From the NCBI GenBank assembly GCA_036394915.1, contig DASWEE010000026.1:1-37754 (forward strand): DNA of 37,754 nt. Reading direction: 5' to 3'. The position numbers and the translations under genes are program-made. How positions within the stretch are numbered: position 1 is the first letter of the stretch; each line of letters begins with the position of its first letter. Under the pieces are notes generated by a model. The model did no database searches. It saw nothing but the letters and a program-made list of their open reading frames with translations, and was not told where the DNA came from. The stretch is from JACDER01 sp036394915 (lineage in GTDB: Bacteria > Actinomycetota > Thermoleophilia > Gaiellales > Gaiellaceae). Positions 1-7,829 of the stretch are shown here, one piece after another.

Positions 1-1157
1 AGGATCAGGATCCCGTTCGAGTAGACGAGCCGGTCGCCGAGATTGACGAACTGGCGCGGGACGAAGCCGTCACGGGCGAGCAGCGCGGCGAGGCGCGGGA
101 ACCCCTGATACGAGGTGTTGGCGGCCAGGACGAGGATCGCCAGCGTGAACGCCTGCAGCAGGTAATAGACGGTCGAGCCCGACGAGCCGGCGGGGAACGC
201 CGCGCGGCCGATCTGCGACAGGACCGAGTCCGTCGAGCTCGGCAGGGCGTGCATCTTCACCGCGAGCCACGAGACACCGACGAACAGCGAGACCGCGATC
301 GAGACCATGATCAGGAGGGTGCGCGCAGCGTTCTGCGCCTGCGGATGCTTGAACGCCGTCACCCCGTTCGAGATCGACTCCGTCCCGGTCAGCGCCACCG
401 ACCCCGAGGCGAAGGCCTTCAACAGGACGAAGACCCCGAGCGTTCCCATCCCGGTCGCGAGCGGATGGGGCACGGTCGCGTGCGGACAGGTGCCCACCGC
501 GCACTTGCCGATTCCGACGGCGAGCGTCGCGTAGAGGACGAGCAGGAAGCCGTAGGTCGGAAACGCGAACAGCAGCCCTGACTCGCGGACACCGCGGAGG
601 TTCCCGAGCGTGAGCAGGACGATGCAGCCGAGGCAAAGAGCGACGCGGTGCGAATCGAGCGAGGGCGCCGCGGAGGTCAGGGCGAAGATGCCGGCGGCGA
701 CGGAGACTGCCACCGTCAGGACGTAGTCGACGAGCAGCGCCGCGCCGGCGACGAGAGCCGGAAGGGTGCCGAGGTTCTCCTTCGCGAAGACGTACGAGCC
801 TCCGCTCGAGGCATACGCCTTCACGCCCTGCCGGTACGAGACGACGACGATCACCATGAAGACGGAGATGACGATCGCGAGCGGAAAGACGAGATGCGCC
901 GAGGAAAGCGACGCGGCGACGAGCACGGCGAGCGCGGCCTCCGTCGCGTAGGCGACCGACGAGATCGGGTCGGAGGAGAACACCGGCAGCGCGAGGAATT
1001 TGGGCAGGAGCGTCGACTCCATCTCCCGCGTCGCGCGCGGCCGGCCGATCAGCAGCCGCTTCGCTCCGGACCCGACGGCGATTGCCGCGGCCGAAGCCCC
1101 CGTCGCGGGCGGCGGGGCCTCGTCCAGGTCCAGCTCGACTGGCCGGTCAGGCGTCAA
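1..1157 (-). CDS. APC-superfamily amino acid permease, C-terminus cut by window edge
   Basis: A minus-strand reading frame runs off the left edge, leaving about 385 N-terminal residues. It encodes a polytopic membrane protein. After a hydrophilic N-terminus comes the family signature FLALPVFSSDPISSVAYATE (first helix of APC/YfnA-like permeases), followed by about nine hydrophobic segments and an ALTGTESISNGVTAF stretch that matches the conserved substrate-site helix of this family. It probably imports an amino acid or another small cation/metabolite by secondary transport; the substrate cannot be read from the sequence. The only canonical start after the uspA stop is TTG at 1157, giving an N-terminus beginning MTPDRPVELDLDEAP. 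The next ATG (MESTLLPKF) would still keep all membrane segments. It lies 24 nt downstream of the universal stress gene, so the two are probably cotranscribed. No Shine-Dalgarno sequence is seen. Confidence 0.85.
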   Translation of the reverse strand, partial: MTPDRPVELDLDEAPPPATGASAAAIAVGSGAKRLLIGRPRATREMESTLLPKFLALPVFSSDPISSVAYATEAALAVLVAASLSSAHLVFPLAIVISVFMVIVVVSYRQGVKAYASSGGSYVFAKENLGTLPALVAGAALLVDYVLTVAVSVAAGIFALTSAAPSLDSHRVALCLGCIVLLTLGNLRGVRESGLLFAFPTYGFLLVLYATLAVGIGKCAVGTCPHATVPHPLATGMGTLGVFVLLKAFASGSVALTGTESISNGVTAFKHPQAQNAARTLLIMVSIAVSLFVGVSWLAVKMHALPSSTDSVLSQIGRAAFPAGSSGSTVYYLLQAFTLAILVLAANTSYQGFPRLAALLARDGFVPRQFVNLGDRLVYSNGILI

Positions 1158-1181
1158 GACGACCGCAGTTTGACGGCGCGC

Positions 1182-1658
1182 CTAGACAGGTGCAGGGGCA
1201 GAGACCATCACGCGGCACGGCGCGTTCTGGAGGATGAAGCCCGTCGTGCTTCCGAAGAGCGGCCCCCGCTTCCTCGCCCGCCTTCTTTGGGCCGCCCGCA
1301 AAACGATGATCTCTGCGCCGCTTCGCTCGGCCTCCTCGACGATCGCATGTCCGGCGCTCCGGGCCCGAACGACGAGTGGCACGACGGTGACGCCGTGCGC
1401 GTCGCCGATCGCCTCCGCCTCGGTCACGAGACGCTTCGCGTGGGCCTCCTCCTCGACCATGTGCGCGTCGAGCGGCAGCTCTGACGGGACTTCGACCACC
1501 GAGACCGCGGTTACCGAGGCCCCGCGCTCGGCCGCCAGCCGGCACGCGTTCGTCATCGTCCGGCCCAGCCCCGCCTCTCCGGCGAGCGGGACCAGGATCC
1601 GGCGGTATTCGACCTTCGAACGGACGAAGGGCACGCGTCGACGGACCGCGACGGCCAT
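1182..1658 (-). CDS. Universal stress protein (UspA family)
   Basis: The 158-residue protein has a single Usp domain. A first beta strand RRILVPLAGE is followed by the helix RTMTNACRLAAERGASVTAV, and the C-terminal nucleotide-loop region reads GPLFGSTTGFILQNAPCRVMV. This corresponds to the G-2X-G-9X-G(S/T) ATP-binding motif of ATP-binding Usp proteins, so nucleotide binding is plausible. Role: cytosolic stress-response protein. It sits directly upstream of an amino-acid permease, and Usp-permease pairing is common; the Usp may modulate the transporter (inference). The ATG at 1658 is supported by a TAGCGT box 6 nt upstream. An internal GTG (VEYRRILVPL) is a weaker alternative. Confidence 0.85.
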   Translation of the reverse strand: MAVAVRRRVPFVRSKVEYRRILVPLAGEAGLGRTMTNACRLAAERGASVTAVSVVEVPSELPLDAHMVEEEAHAKRLVTEAEAIGDAHGVTVVPLVVRARSAGHAIVEEAERSGAEIIVLRAAQRRRARKRGPLFGSTTGFILQNAPCRVMVSAPAPV

Positions 1659-1664
1659 GCGGCC

Positions 1665-1670
1665 ACGCTA
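1665..1670 (-). promoter_or_regulatory. Leaderless -10 box for the usp gene
   Basis: TAGCGT on the minus strand, with 6 nt between the box and the ATG. This spacing places the transcription start at or beside the start codon, and no ribosome-binding site is present. Confidence 0.55.
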
Positions 1671-1713
1671 GGCGCGGCAGGCTCAGGGAGGGCTTAAACC
1701 CGCAGCGGTTCGC

Positions 1714-1731
1714 CTCAAGAAAGTCTCAAGA
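1714..1731. repeat. Two direct CTCAAGA repeats one helical turn apart
   Basis: CTCAAGA occurs at 1714-1720 and again at 1725-1731, an 11-bp period, in the 114-bp divergent region between the usp gene and corA. Tandem 7-mers with 11-bp spacing are the usual layout of OmpR/PhoB-family binding sites. They lie about 50 bp upstream of the predicted corA start point. The regulator is unknown. Confidence 0.4.
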
Positions 1732-1759
1732 CGCCCCGGCCCTCGTCCGGCGAGCGGCC

Positions 1760-1765
1760 TAGCCT
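1760..1765 (+). promoter_or_regulatory. Leaderless -10 box for corA
   Basis: TAGCCT followed by 7 nt (CGGAGCG) and then the corA ATG. Same layout as the box before the glycosyltransferase at 19629, suggesting a leaderless mRNA. Confidence 0.6.
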
Positions 1766-1772
1766 CGGAGCG

Positions 1773-2768
1773 ATGATCGTCGACTGCGCGTACTACGCAC
1801 GCGGCGTCCGCCAGCCGAGCGAGATGTCGCTCGAGGAGGCGGCGTCATGCCCCCGCGGCGGCGGCAACTACGTCTGGATCGAGCTCGACGATCCGAGCCC
1901 GGAGCTGATGGGCGAGGTGAGCCGGCACTTCGGCCTGCACGAGCTGGCGGTCGAGGATGCCGCGCAGGCACACCAGCGGCCGAAGGTCGAGGCCTACGAC
2001 GACTTCTACTTCATCGTCTACCGGACGGCCAGGTACGACGAGGCCAACCGCCAGGTGATCTTCGGGGAGCTCGATCTCTTCCTCGGAACCGGCTTCGTGA
2101 TCGCCGTCCGCCACGACGAGGCCGGCGACCCGGAGCGTGCACGCCACCATCTCGAGCAATACCCGCACCTGGCCAAGATCGGCCCCGCGGCCGTCGTCTG
2201 GGCGATCCTGGACATGGTCGTCGACGACTACCAGCCCGTCGTCGACGGGCTCGAGGGCGACATCGAGGACGCCGAGCGCGCGATCTTCTCGGGGCGCGAG
2301 GACCTGACCGAGCAGATCTACGAGCTCAAGCAGGAGATCAACGAGTTCTACCGCGCCGTCCACCCGCTGCTCGCGCCGCTGGACGCGCTCGAGCGGGGGA
2401 TCTTCACGCCGATCGAGCCCGCTCTGCTCCGGTACTTCCGCGACATCAACGACCACGTGCGGCGAATTCACGAGGAGCTGCTCGGGCAGCGCGACCAGCT
2501 GACCGGAGCGCTCGAGGCGCACCTGTCGCTGATCAACCTCCGCCAGAACGAGATCGCAGCCCAGCAGAACAGCATCGTCAAGCAGCTCACGATCGTCGCC
2601 AGCATCTTCCTGCCGCTCTCCTTCATCACCGGGTTCTTCGGCCAGAACTTCGTCTGGCTCGTGCAGCACATCGACTCGCTGACGGTCTTCCTCGCCGCGG
2701 GGATCGGCTCGCTCGTCGTCTCCTGCGTCGCGCTCCTGCTCTGGTTCAAGCGCGGCGGCTACATCTAG
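1773..2768 (+). CDS. corA: CorA-family divalent metal transporter with GQN instead of GMN
   Basis: The 331-residue protein has the CorA/2-TM-GxN layout. A large acidic cytosolic N-terminal domain (about residues 1-265) contains long helices rich in charged residues. Two C-terminal membrane helices follow: one around IVASIFLPLSFITGFFG, the second around VFLAAGIGSLVVSCVALLLWF, ending in a basic KRGG tail. The family forms homopentameric channels for Mg2+ (or Co2+/Ni2+). The signature loop after the first helix is FFGQNF rather than YGMNF, so the selectivity-filter Met is Gln while Gly and Asn are kept. The ATG at 1773 has a TAGCCT box 7 nt upstream. The TolB-like gene follows after 2 nt, so they form one transcript. 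Confidence 0.9.
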   Translation: MIVDCAYYARGVRQPSEMSLEEAASCPRGGGNYVWIELDDPSPELMGEVSRHFGLHELAVEDAAQAHQRPKVEAYDDFYFIVYRTARYDEANRQVIFGELDLFLGTGFVIAVRHDEAGDPERARHHLEQYPHLAKIGPAAVVWAILDMVVDDYQPVVDGLEGDIEDAERAIFSGREDLTEQIYELKQEINEFYRAVHPLLAPLDALERGIFTPIEPALLRYFRDINDHVRRIHEELLGQRDQLTGALEAHLSLINLRQNEIAAQQNSIVKQLTIVASIFLPLSFITGFFGQNFVWLVQHIDSLTVFLAAGIGSLVVSCVALLLWFKRGGYI

Positions 2769-2770
2769 AG

Positions 2771-3613
2771 TTGCGCGTGCAGCGATTGCGTCCCCTCCTG
2801 CTGCTCGTCCCGCTCGTGCTTGTGCTCGGCAGCGCCGCCTCCGCCGGCTCGACCAAGACGAACGGCCTCGTCTCATTCGGCGCCTGCTGCGGGAACCAGG
2901 TTGGGATCTACGTGATCAAGCCGAACGGCACGGGCGAGCGGCGGCTCCTCAGACCAGAGTTCGACGACGCGTCGCTGTCCACGGCCTGGTCTCCGGACGG
3001 GAAGCGCATCGCCTTCGTCGCCCCCGGCGGGTTGTGGACGATGTCGGCCTCCGGGACGGGGCGAACCCGGCTGACGAAGGGCAAGGGTGAGACCTCCGGC
3101 CCCACCTGGTCGGCGGACGCCAGGCGGATCGCCTTCGGCGATCTCGCGAAGCCGGGCGTGAGGAAGCACGACATCTACGTGATCAACGTGAACGGCTCGG
3201 GTATCCGGCACCTCGTCAGCGGCGATGCCTTCGATCCGGCCTGGGCGCCGAACGGCAAGACGATCATGTTCGAGCGCGGTGGCTCGCTCTGGTCGGTGCG
3301 ACCCGACGGCAGGGGCCAGAAGAGGATCCGCGCCGGAAGCGCGCCCGCCTGGGCTCCGGACTCGAAGAGGGTCGCCTTCGACAGCAAGGGCCAGATCTGG
3401 ACGATGAACTCCGACGGCACCGGAGCGCGGCTCGTGGTCGACATCCCGAGCGCGGAGAGCGGGTTCGCCTGGTCACCGGACGGCCGCTGGATCGCCTACA
3501 CGATCGGGAACCGCGGTGACGTGAGGCTCGTCCACCCGGACGGAACCGGCGACAAGCGCCTCACGCGCGCACCCGGCCTGTTTCACTCACAGCCCGCTTG
3601 GCAACCGAAGTAG
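2771..3613 (+). CDS. Secreted TolB/WD40-like beta-propeller protein
   Basis: The 280-residue protein starts at TTG 2771, 2 nt after the corA stop. An N-terminal signal peptide (basic RVQRLR, then a Leu/Val-rich core, cleavage near SAASA-GS) is followed by repeated PD40 blades. Recurrent blade signatures are AWSPDGKRIAF, TWSADARRIAF, AWAPNGKTIMF, AWAPDSKRVAF and AWSPDGRWIAY, alternating with IYVI.NGSG, LWTM.ASGTG and IWTM.SDGTG strands. That makes about five or six blades. TolB-like propellers are extracytoplasmic scaffolds with no catalytic residues; the ligand is unknown. A paralogue with a lipobox lies at 16829-17815. GTG at 2777 is an alternative start. Confidence 0.8.
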   Translation: MRVQRLRPLLLLVPLVLVLGSAASAGSTKTNGLVSFGACCGNQVGIYVIKPNGTGERRLLRPEFDDASLSTAWSPDGKRIAFVAPGGLWTMSASGTGRTRLTKGKGETSGPTWSADARRIAFGDLAKPGVRKHDIYVINVNGSGIRHLVSGDAFDPAWAPNGKTIMFERGGSLWSVRPDGRGQKRIRAGSAPAWAPDSKRVAFDSKGQIWTMNSDGTGARLVVDIPSAESGFAWSPDGRWIAYTIGNRGDVRLVHPDGTGDKRLTRAPGLFHSQPAWQPK

Positions 3614-3620
3614 CCGCGCA

Positions 3621-3693
3621 TGGCGAGGGCCGGAATCGAACCGGCGACACCACGGTTTTCAGCCGTGTGCTCTACCGACTGAGCTACCTCGCC
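3621..3693 (-). tRNA. tRNA-Phe (anticodon GAA)
   Basis: The minus strand folds as a complete 73-nt cloverleaf. The acceptor stem is GGCGAGG/CCTCGCC with discriminator A. The D arm is GCTC..GAGC, the anticodon stem CACGG/CCGTG encloses loop CTGAAAA (anticodon GAA), and the T arm GCCGG-TTCGATT-CCGGC is intact. The 3' CCA is not encoded and must be added post-transcriptionally. Confidence 0.97.
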
Positions 3694-3704
3694 GAGAAGA
3701 ATCG

Positions 3705-3710
3705 AGTGTA
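3705..3710 (-). promoter_or_regulatory. Probable -10 box of the tRNA-Phe gene
   Basis: TACACT on the minus strand, 11 nt upstream of the mature tRNA 5' end, which is a usual distance for a short 5' leader removed by RNase P. The remaining bases to 3760 show nothing else. Confidence 0.45.
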
Positions 3711-3760
3711 GCCGAGGCTTTGATGCCTTTCCCCTGTCGAAGACCGGAGCCGCAGGTCAT

Positions 3761-6247
3761 CTAGGTCACGGTCTGGTCGAGCGCAAGCTCGATGGCCTCA
3801 TCCGGCGTTAGTTCGCGGCCGTGCTCCCAGGCTTTCGCGAAGGCAGCTCCGTCGAGCGAGGCGTGTGCCTTGCTCGTTGCCTCGTCCTTCATTGCGATGA
3901 GCCACCCCGGATACGTCCAGTCGAGCTCCTCGTGCATCACCTCCCCCAGCGAGAGGAACTGAACGGCGATCGTGGGCCTGTCCGCAAAGGCCAACGCATG
4001 GGCGAACCGGATCAGGTTGAGGTCAACGAGGCCCGGATCGCCAAAGTCTTGGGCAACGCGATAGGCCTCTTCAAGCAGCGTGACCGCATCCCCGTGTCGC
4101 TTCTCGCGCGTGGCGACGAGCGCCAGATTGGACAGCGCCCACCATCGATTCTCCGTATCACCAGCGACGAGCGCGCGCTGGAGGACCTCCTCGTAGAGCG
4201 CCTTGTGGCGCTCGACGTCGCCGAGCTGTTCAGAGGCCCACGCCAGGTTCCGCATGGCCTGCAACTCGCGATGCTCGTCGCCGACCTCACGAAGACGTCT
4301 CACACTTTCCTCCAGAAGCGGCCGCGCCGCAGCGAAGTCCCCGATCTCATTGAGCCTCTGGGCATACTCGAACTCCGCGAAGGCGATTCCCCAGGGATCG
4401 CCCATTTCTCGGTGTAGCTCGACCGCTTCCTCGGCCCGCTGCATAAACAAGGCGGGGTCAGCGCCTGCCTGCGGCGCGAGGTGGGCGGATCCGGTCAACG
4501 CCTTCGCGCGCGGCAGAGTCGCGCGCTGGTCGAGCTCGAGAAGCCGTTCGAGACGGCGCCAGCCCTCCGAGAAGTGATTCCGCAAGCACCAGAACTCCCA
4601 AATCGCACCGCCGAGCCGGAGCGCGAGCTCCGTGTCTCCGGACGACTCGAGCTGGTCGAGAGCGGCGCGGATGTTGTCGTGCTCACGCTCGAGCCTGTCG
4701 AGCCATTCTTCGGGGCTCACTCCCAGCACGCTCGGCTCCGCCTCCTCCGCGAGCGCGACGACGTGCTCGGCGTGGCGACCGCGCAGCGCGTCGGCCTCGC
4801 CGGACTGCTCGAGCCGCTCGGCGGCGAACTCGCGGATCGTCTCCAACATCCAGAAGCGGTTGCCGTCGCGGACGCGGACGAGGCTCTTGTCGACCAGCGA
4901 CTCGAGCGTGTCGAGCTCGGCCTCGCACACCGCCTCCGCCGCCTCGAGCGTGCAACCCCCGCGGAAGACCGCCAGCCGCGCGAACAGACGCTGCTCGTCC
5001 TCGTCCAGCAGGTCGTAGCTCCATTCGATCGTCGCCCGCAGTGTCTGCTGGCGCGGATCCACTCCGCGTCCGGCCTTCAGCAGGTCGAGTCGCCCCGCCA
5101 GCCGCTCGAGCAGCTGCTCGGGAGACAGGACGCGGACCCGCGCCGCCGCCAGCTCGAGCGCGAGCGGAAGGTTCTCGAGCCGGTCGCAGAGCTCCGAGAC
5201 GGCCTCGCCGGCTTCGAAGTCCGGCCTCGCTGCCCGCGCGCGGGCGAGGAACAGCGCTTCCCCGTCCTCGTGCTCGAGCGGAGGCACCGGGTAGACCTGT
5301 TCGCCCGGAACCTGGAGCAGCTCGCGGCTCGTGACGATCAGCTGCAGATTCGGGCACGCGCTGAGCACCTCCGACAGGGCGCCGGCCGCCTCGACCACGT
5401 GCTCGAAGTTGTCGAGCAGAAGCAGTACCGACTTGTCCGCGACGTGGTCGGCGAACCCGTCGCTCACCCCCAGCGCCTGACCCGCAGCCTCCAAGACAAG
5501 CTCCGGGTCGCGTAGGGGCGCGAGCGGCACCCAGAACACGCCCTCCGGGAAGCGCTCGGCGGCCTCCGCCGCCACCTGCAGACCGAGGCGCGTCTTCCCC
5601 ATGCCCCCGGGACCCGTGAGCGTGAGCAGGCGAACGTCCTCCTCCGACAGCAGCCCGAGCACGTCGCGCAGCTCCTGCTCACGGCCGAGGAACGGAGTCG
5701 CCGGAATGGGCAGATTCGTCCGGTAGAGGCTCTTGAGCGGCGAAAACTCGCCGCCGCCGAGCTGGTAGATCCGTTCCGGCGCCGACAGGTCCTTGAGCCG
5801 GTGCTCCCCGAGGTCAAGTAACACAGTGTTACTCGGCTCGAGCAGGGAGGCGGTGGACGCCGAGACGAGGACTTGGCCGCCGTGGCCCGCGGCCGCGATC
5901 CGGGCCGCACGGTGCACGTCTGCGCCGACATAGCCCTCCTCGGTCAGGAGCGGCGTGCCCGTATGGATTCCGATCCGGACCCTGATCGGCCCCGACCGGA
6001 GCTCCTCCAGCGCCTGGGCAGCCGCGTCGAGCGCCGCCGGCGCAGTCGGGAACGCGACGAAGAACGAGTCGCCTTGAGTATCGACCTCGACGCCGCGGTG
6101 GCCCGCGAACGCCTCGCGCAGGATCCGGCGATGCGCTGCCAGAGCCTCGGCATACCTCTCGGCCCCGAGCTCCTGCAGCAGCCTGGTCGACCCCTCGACA
6201 TCGGTGAACACGAAGGTCACGGTTCCCGCGGGGAGATCACGCCCCAT
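3761..6247 (-). CDS. Class III nucleotide cyclase-like / AAA ATPase / TPR regulator
   Basis: The 828-residue protein has three parts. Residues about 1-175 are a class III adenylate/guanylate cyclase homology domain: TFVFTDVEGST carries the first metal Asp (D16) and DTQGDSFF the second (D60). At the transition-state position the sequence is DVHRAARI, with His where active cyclases usually have Asn (VNxAAR). From about residue 200 an NB-ARC/STAND-like NTPase follows, with P-loop GPGGMGKTRL and Walker B SVLLLLDNFEHV. The C-terminal half is alpha-helical, TPR-like. No DNA-binding helix-turn-helix is seen at the C-terminus. Such proteins act as cytosolic signal-transduction ATPases; cyclic-nucleotide production is uncertain because of the His substitution. 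ATG 6247 (MGRDLPAGTVTFVF) is preferred over the upstream 6346, because the latter would translate through a strong terminator hairpin. A 17-bp palindrome with a TTA codon lies inside (5817-5833). Confidence 0.85.
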   Translation of the reverse strand: MGRDLPAGTVTFVFTDVEGSTRLLQELGAERYAEALAAHRRILREAFAGHRGVEVDTQGDSFFVAFPTAPAALDAAAQALEELRSGPIRVRIGIHTGTPLLTEEGYVGADVHRAARIAAAGHGGQVLVSASTASLLEPSNTVLLDLGEHRLKDLSAPERIYQLGGGEFSPLKSLYRTNLPIPATPFLGREQELRDVLGLLSEEDVRLLTLTGPGGMGKTRLGLQVAAEAAERFPEGVFWVPLAPLRDPELVLEAAGQALGVSDGFADHVADKSVLLLLDNFEHVVEAAGALSEVLSACPNLQLIVTSRELLQVPGEQVYPVPPLEHEDGEALFLARARAARPDFEAGEAVSELCDRLENLPLALELAAARVRVLSPEQLLERLAGRLDLLKAGRGVDPRQQTLRATIEWSYDLLDEDEQRLFARLAVFRGGCTLEAAEAVCEAELDTLESLVDKSLVRVRDGNRFWMLETIREFAAERLEQSGEADALRGRHAEHVVALAEEAEPSVLGVSPEEWLDRLEREHDNIRAALDQLESSGDTELALRLGGAIWEFWCLRNHFSEGWRRLERLLELDQRATLPRAKALTGSAHLAPQAGADPALFMQRAEEAVELHREMGDPWGIAFAEFEYAQRLNEIGDFAAARPLLEESVRRLREVGDEHRELQAMRNLAWASEQLGDVERHKALYEEVLQRALVAGDTENRWWALSNLALVATREKRHGDAVTLLEEAYRVAQDFGDPGLVDLNLIRFAHALAFADRPTIAVQFLSLGEVMHEELDWTYPGWLIAMKDEATSKAHASLDGAAFAKAWEHGRELTPDEAIELALDQTVT
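5817..5833. repeat. Perfect 17-bp operator-like palindrome inside the cyclase/AAA gene
   Basis: AGTAACAC-A-GTGTTACT has perfect 8-bp arms around one central base. It is AT-rich in a GC-rich gene and is encoded on the minus strand by AGT AAC ACT GTG TTA CTT, including a TTA leucine codon that is rare in such genomes. The size and symmetry resemble TetR-type operators. Confidence 0.45.
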
Positions 6248-6287
6248 CTCGACGCCATCATGCCCTAGCGGACGCGAGGACGAAAGA

Positions 6288-6315
6288 CGCCAGACGCCCT
6301 TCCGAGCGTCTGGCG
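6288..6315 (-). terminator. Hairpin terminator after the methyltransferase gene
   Basis: A perfect inverted repeat CGCCAGACGC / GCGTCTGGCG (10-bp arms, 8-nt loop). On the minus strand it is followed by TCTTTCGT, a modest T-rich tail, which fits termination of the SAM hydrolase-methyltransferase transcript ending at 6368. It also separates that unit from the cyclase gene downstream. Confidence 0.65.
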
Positions 6316-6367
6316 AAAAGGGTCCGGGCCGGTGCTTCCGCGCCACGAACTCCTTGGGACCTGGAGG

Positions 6368-7009
6368 TTAGGCGGCCTTGGCCTTCCGGGCAAGTAGAGC
6401 CGTACCGTTCCCCGCCTCGAAGTCCGCAAATTCCGAGAATCCGCGGCGTGACAGCTCGGCCCGGAGCCGTTCGGACGGCACGTAGATCGGCGTATCGGCT
6501 CCACTCGAAAAGGCGATCACGACCGTCCCTCCCGGCGCCGTTACCCGAGCCAGCTCGTCGAAGAAGGGGATCATGTTGGACAGGCCGACGAGGTCGAACG
6601 CGCCGTCCTCGTACGGCAGGCGGGAGGCGTCGGCGACCTCGAAGCGGACACGGCCGGCCAGCCCGGGCGGGATCTTGCGGCGGGCCTGCTCGACCATCCC
6701 TTCGGCCAGGTCGGCGCCGATGACCTCGGCTTCCGGAAAGCGGCGGGCGATCGTGAAGGCCCCGGCGCCCGTGCCCGTCCCGAGGTCGAGCGCACGGCGC
6801 GGCGGCTCGACCGCCTCGAGGGCCCTCTCGTATGAAGCGACGTGCTCCGGGTTAACGATCCGGTCCCAGTTCGGCGCGAGCGTGTGGAACTGGAGCCTGA
6901 GCGCGCGGCGGAACAGGGGCCAGAGCCCCGGGGCGCGGGTCACCGCCACCGTGACGAGCCGCGCGAAGCGCCGTCCCATCGTCGTCTTGAGCTCGTCCAG
7001 GCGGCTCAC
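6368..7009 (-). CDS. Class I SAM-dependent methyltransferase
   Basis: The 213-residue protein has a Rossmann-type methyltransferase fold. The SAM-binding motif I is RALDLGTGTGAGAF, the acidic end of strand 2 is VIGADLAEGM, motif II-like VADASRLPYEDGAFDLV follows, and motif IV/V is RVTAPGGTVVIAFSSG. The acceptor substrate cannot be deduced. The GTG start at 7009 overlaps the stop of the upstream SAM hydrolase gene as GTGA, so translation is probably coupled. Residues upstream of this GTG in the longer frame are an antisense shadow of the neighbour. A strong hairpin terminator lies 50-80 bp downstream. Confidence 0.85.
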   Translation of the reverse strand: MSRLDELKTTMGRRFARLVTVAVTRAPGLWPLFRRALRLQFHTLAPNWDRIVNPEHVASYERALEAVEPPRRALDLGTGTGAGAFTIARRFPEAEVIGADLAEGMVEQARRKIPPGLAGRVRFEVADASRLPYEDGAFDLVGLSNMIPFFDELARVTAPGGTVVIAFSSGADTPIYVPSERLRAELSRRGFSEFADFEAGNGTALLARKAKAA

Positions 7010-7806
7010 GGGACCGTCACCTCGATCAGATCGCCCGAGCGCGCCGCGAGCATCTCGGCAGCGCTGCCGCCTCTGATGGCGACCGCGATGTTCCGGTACG
7101 AGTCCTCGTAGAGGATGATGTCGCCGGGCCGCGCGTCCGCGTAGGTGCGCGCCGCCACCGCGTAGAAGCGCTCGCCACGGCACTCGAGCTCGACACGCGT
7201 TCCCGGAGCAACGTCGATCTGCTCCATGTCCTCGCGCGCGAGGTTGAGCTGGATGTTCCCGTACCGGTCGACGTAGAGAACTGTGGCGCGCGCCCGCCCG
7301 GCGCCGACGTCCGGCTCAGGAATGTCGAGGCGGGCGAGCGCCTCGGGCGCGATCGGAGGTCCCAGCTCGGCGAGGCCGACGCCCAGCGCCAGGTGGGCAG
7401 CGGCCGGAGAGAAGAGATCGCGGCCGTGAAAGGTGCGGGAGACGGGCTGGAGCGCGTACTCGGGATTGGCCAGCTCATGCACGTCCCGGATGCCCCCGAA
7501 ATGGTCGGCGGCCGGGATCAACAACCCGTTGTCGGGCCCGACATAGAGGCGCCCGTCGCCGTCGTTGAGCGCGAGCGCGCGCCGCGAGCCGCCGACCCCG
7601 GGATCGACGACCGCGAGATGGACTCCCTTCGGCATGTAGGCCAGCGTGTTCCGGAGGACGAGCGCTCCCTGCAGCACGTGCTGCGGAGGGATCCCATGGG
7701 TGATGTCGATGATCTCGACGTCGGGCGCGATCCGCTTGATCACGCCGTGACAGGTGCCAACGAAGTCGTCCTGGAGCCCGAAGTCGGAGAGGAAGGTGAT
7801 GAACAC
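7006..7806 (-). CDS. S-adenosyl-L-methionine hydrolase (adenosine-forming), SAM hydroxide adenosyltransferase
   Basis: The 266-residue protein matches the DUF62/SAM_adeno_trans family at full length. The N-terminus ITFLSDFGLQDDFVGTCHGV has the family's DFG-x2-D motif. DITHGIPPQHVLQGALVL and HLAVVDPGVGG follow, then YVGPDNGLL, and the C-terminal beta domain includes YVDRYGNIQLN. The enzyme uses water/hydroxide to split SAM into adenosine and methionine; the fluorinase/chlorinase enzymes are its halide-using relatives. The start is GTG at 7806. The gene overlaps the methyltransferase by 4 nt, giving a two-gene unit in which both products use SAM. The 59-bp divergent gap holds the conserved block in front of paralogue A. 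Confidence 0.92.
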   Translation of the reverse strand: MFITFLSDFGLQDDFVGTCHGVIKRIAPDVEIIDITHGIPPQHVLQGALVLRNTLAYMPKGVHLAVVDPGVGGSRRALALNDGDGRLYVGPDNGLLIPAADHFGGIRDVHELANPEYALQPVSRTFHGRDLFSPAAAHLALGVGLAELGPPIAPEALARLDIPEPDVGAGRARATVLYVDRYGNIQLNLAREDMEQIDVAPGTRVELECRGERFYAVAARTYADARPGDIILYEDSYRNIAVAIRGGSAAEMLAARSGDLIEVTVP

Positions 7807-7829
7807 GGCGGGACCTTGACAGAGCGGAA

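Noticed and set aside
7671..7684. GCAGCACGTGCTGC, a perfect 14-bp palindrome in the SAM hydrolase gene
   Set aside because: It encodes a conserved-looking QHVLQ segment with normal G/C-ending codons, and GC-rich palindromes of this length are not surprising here.
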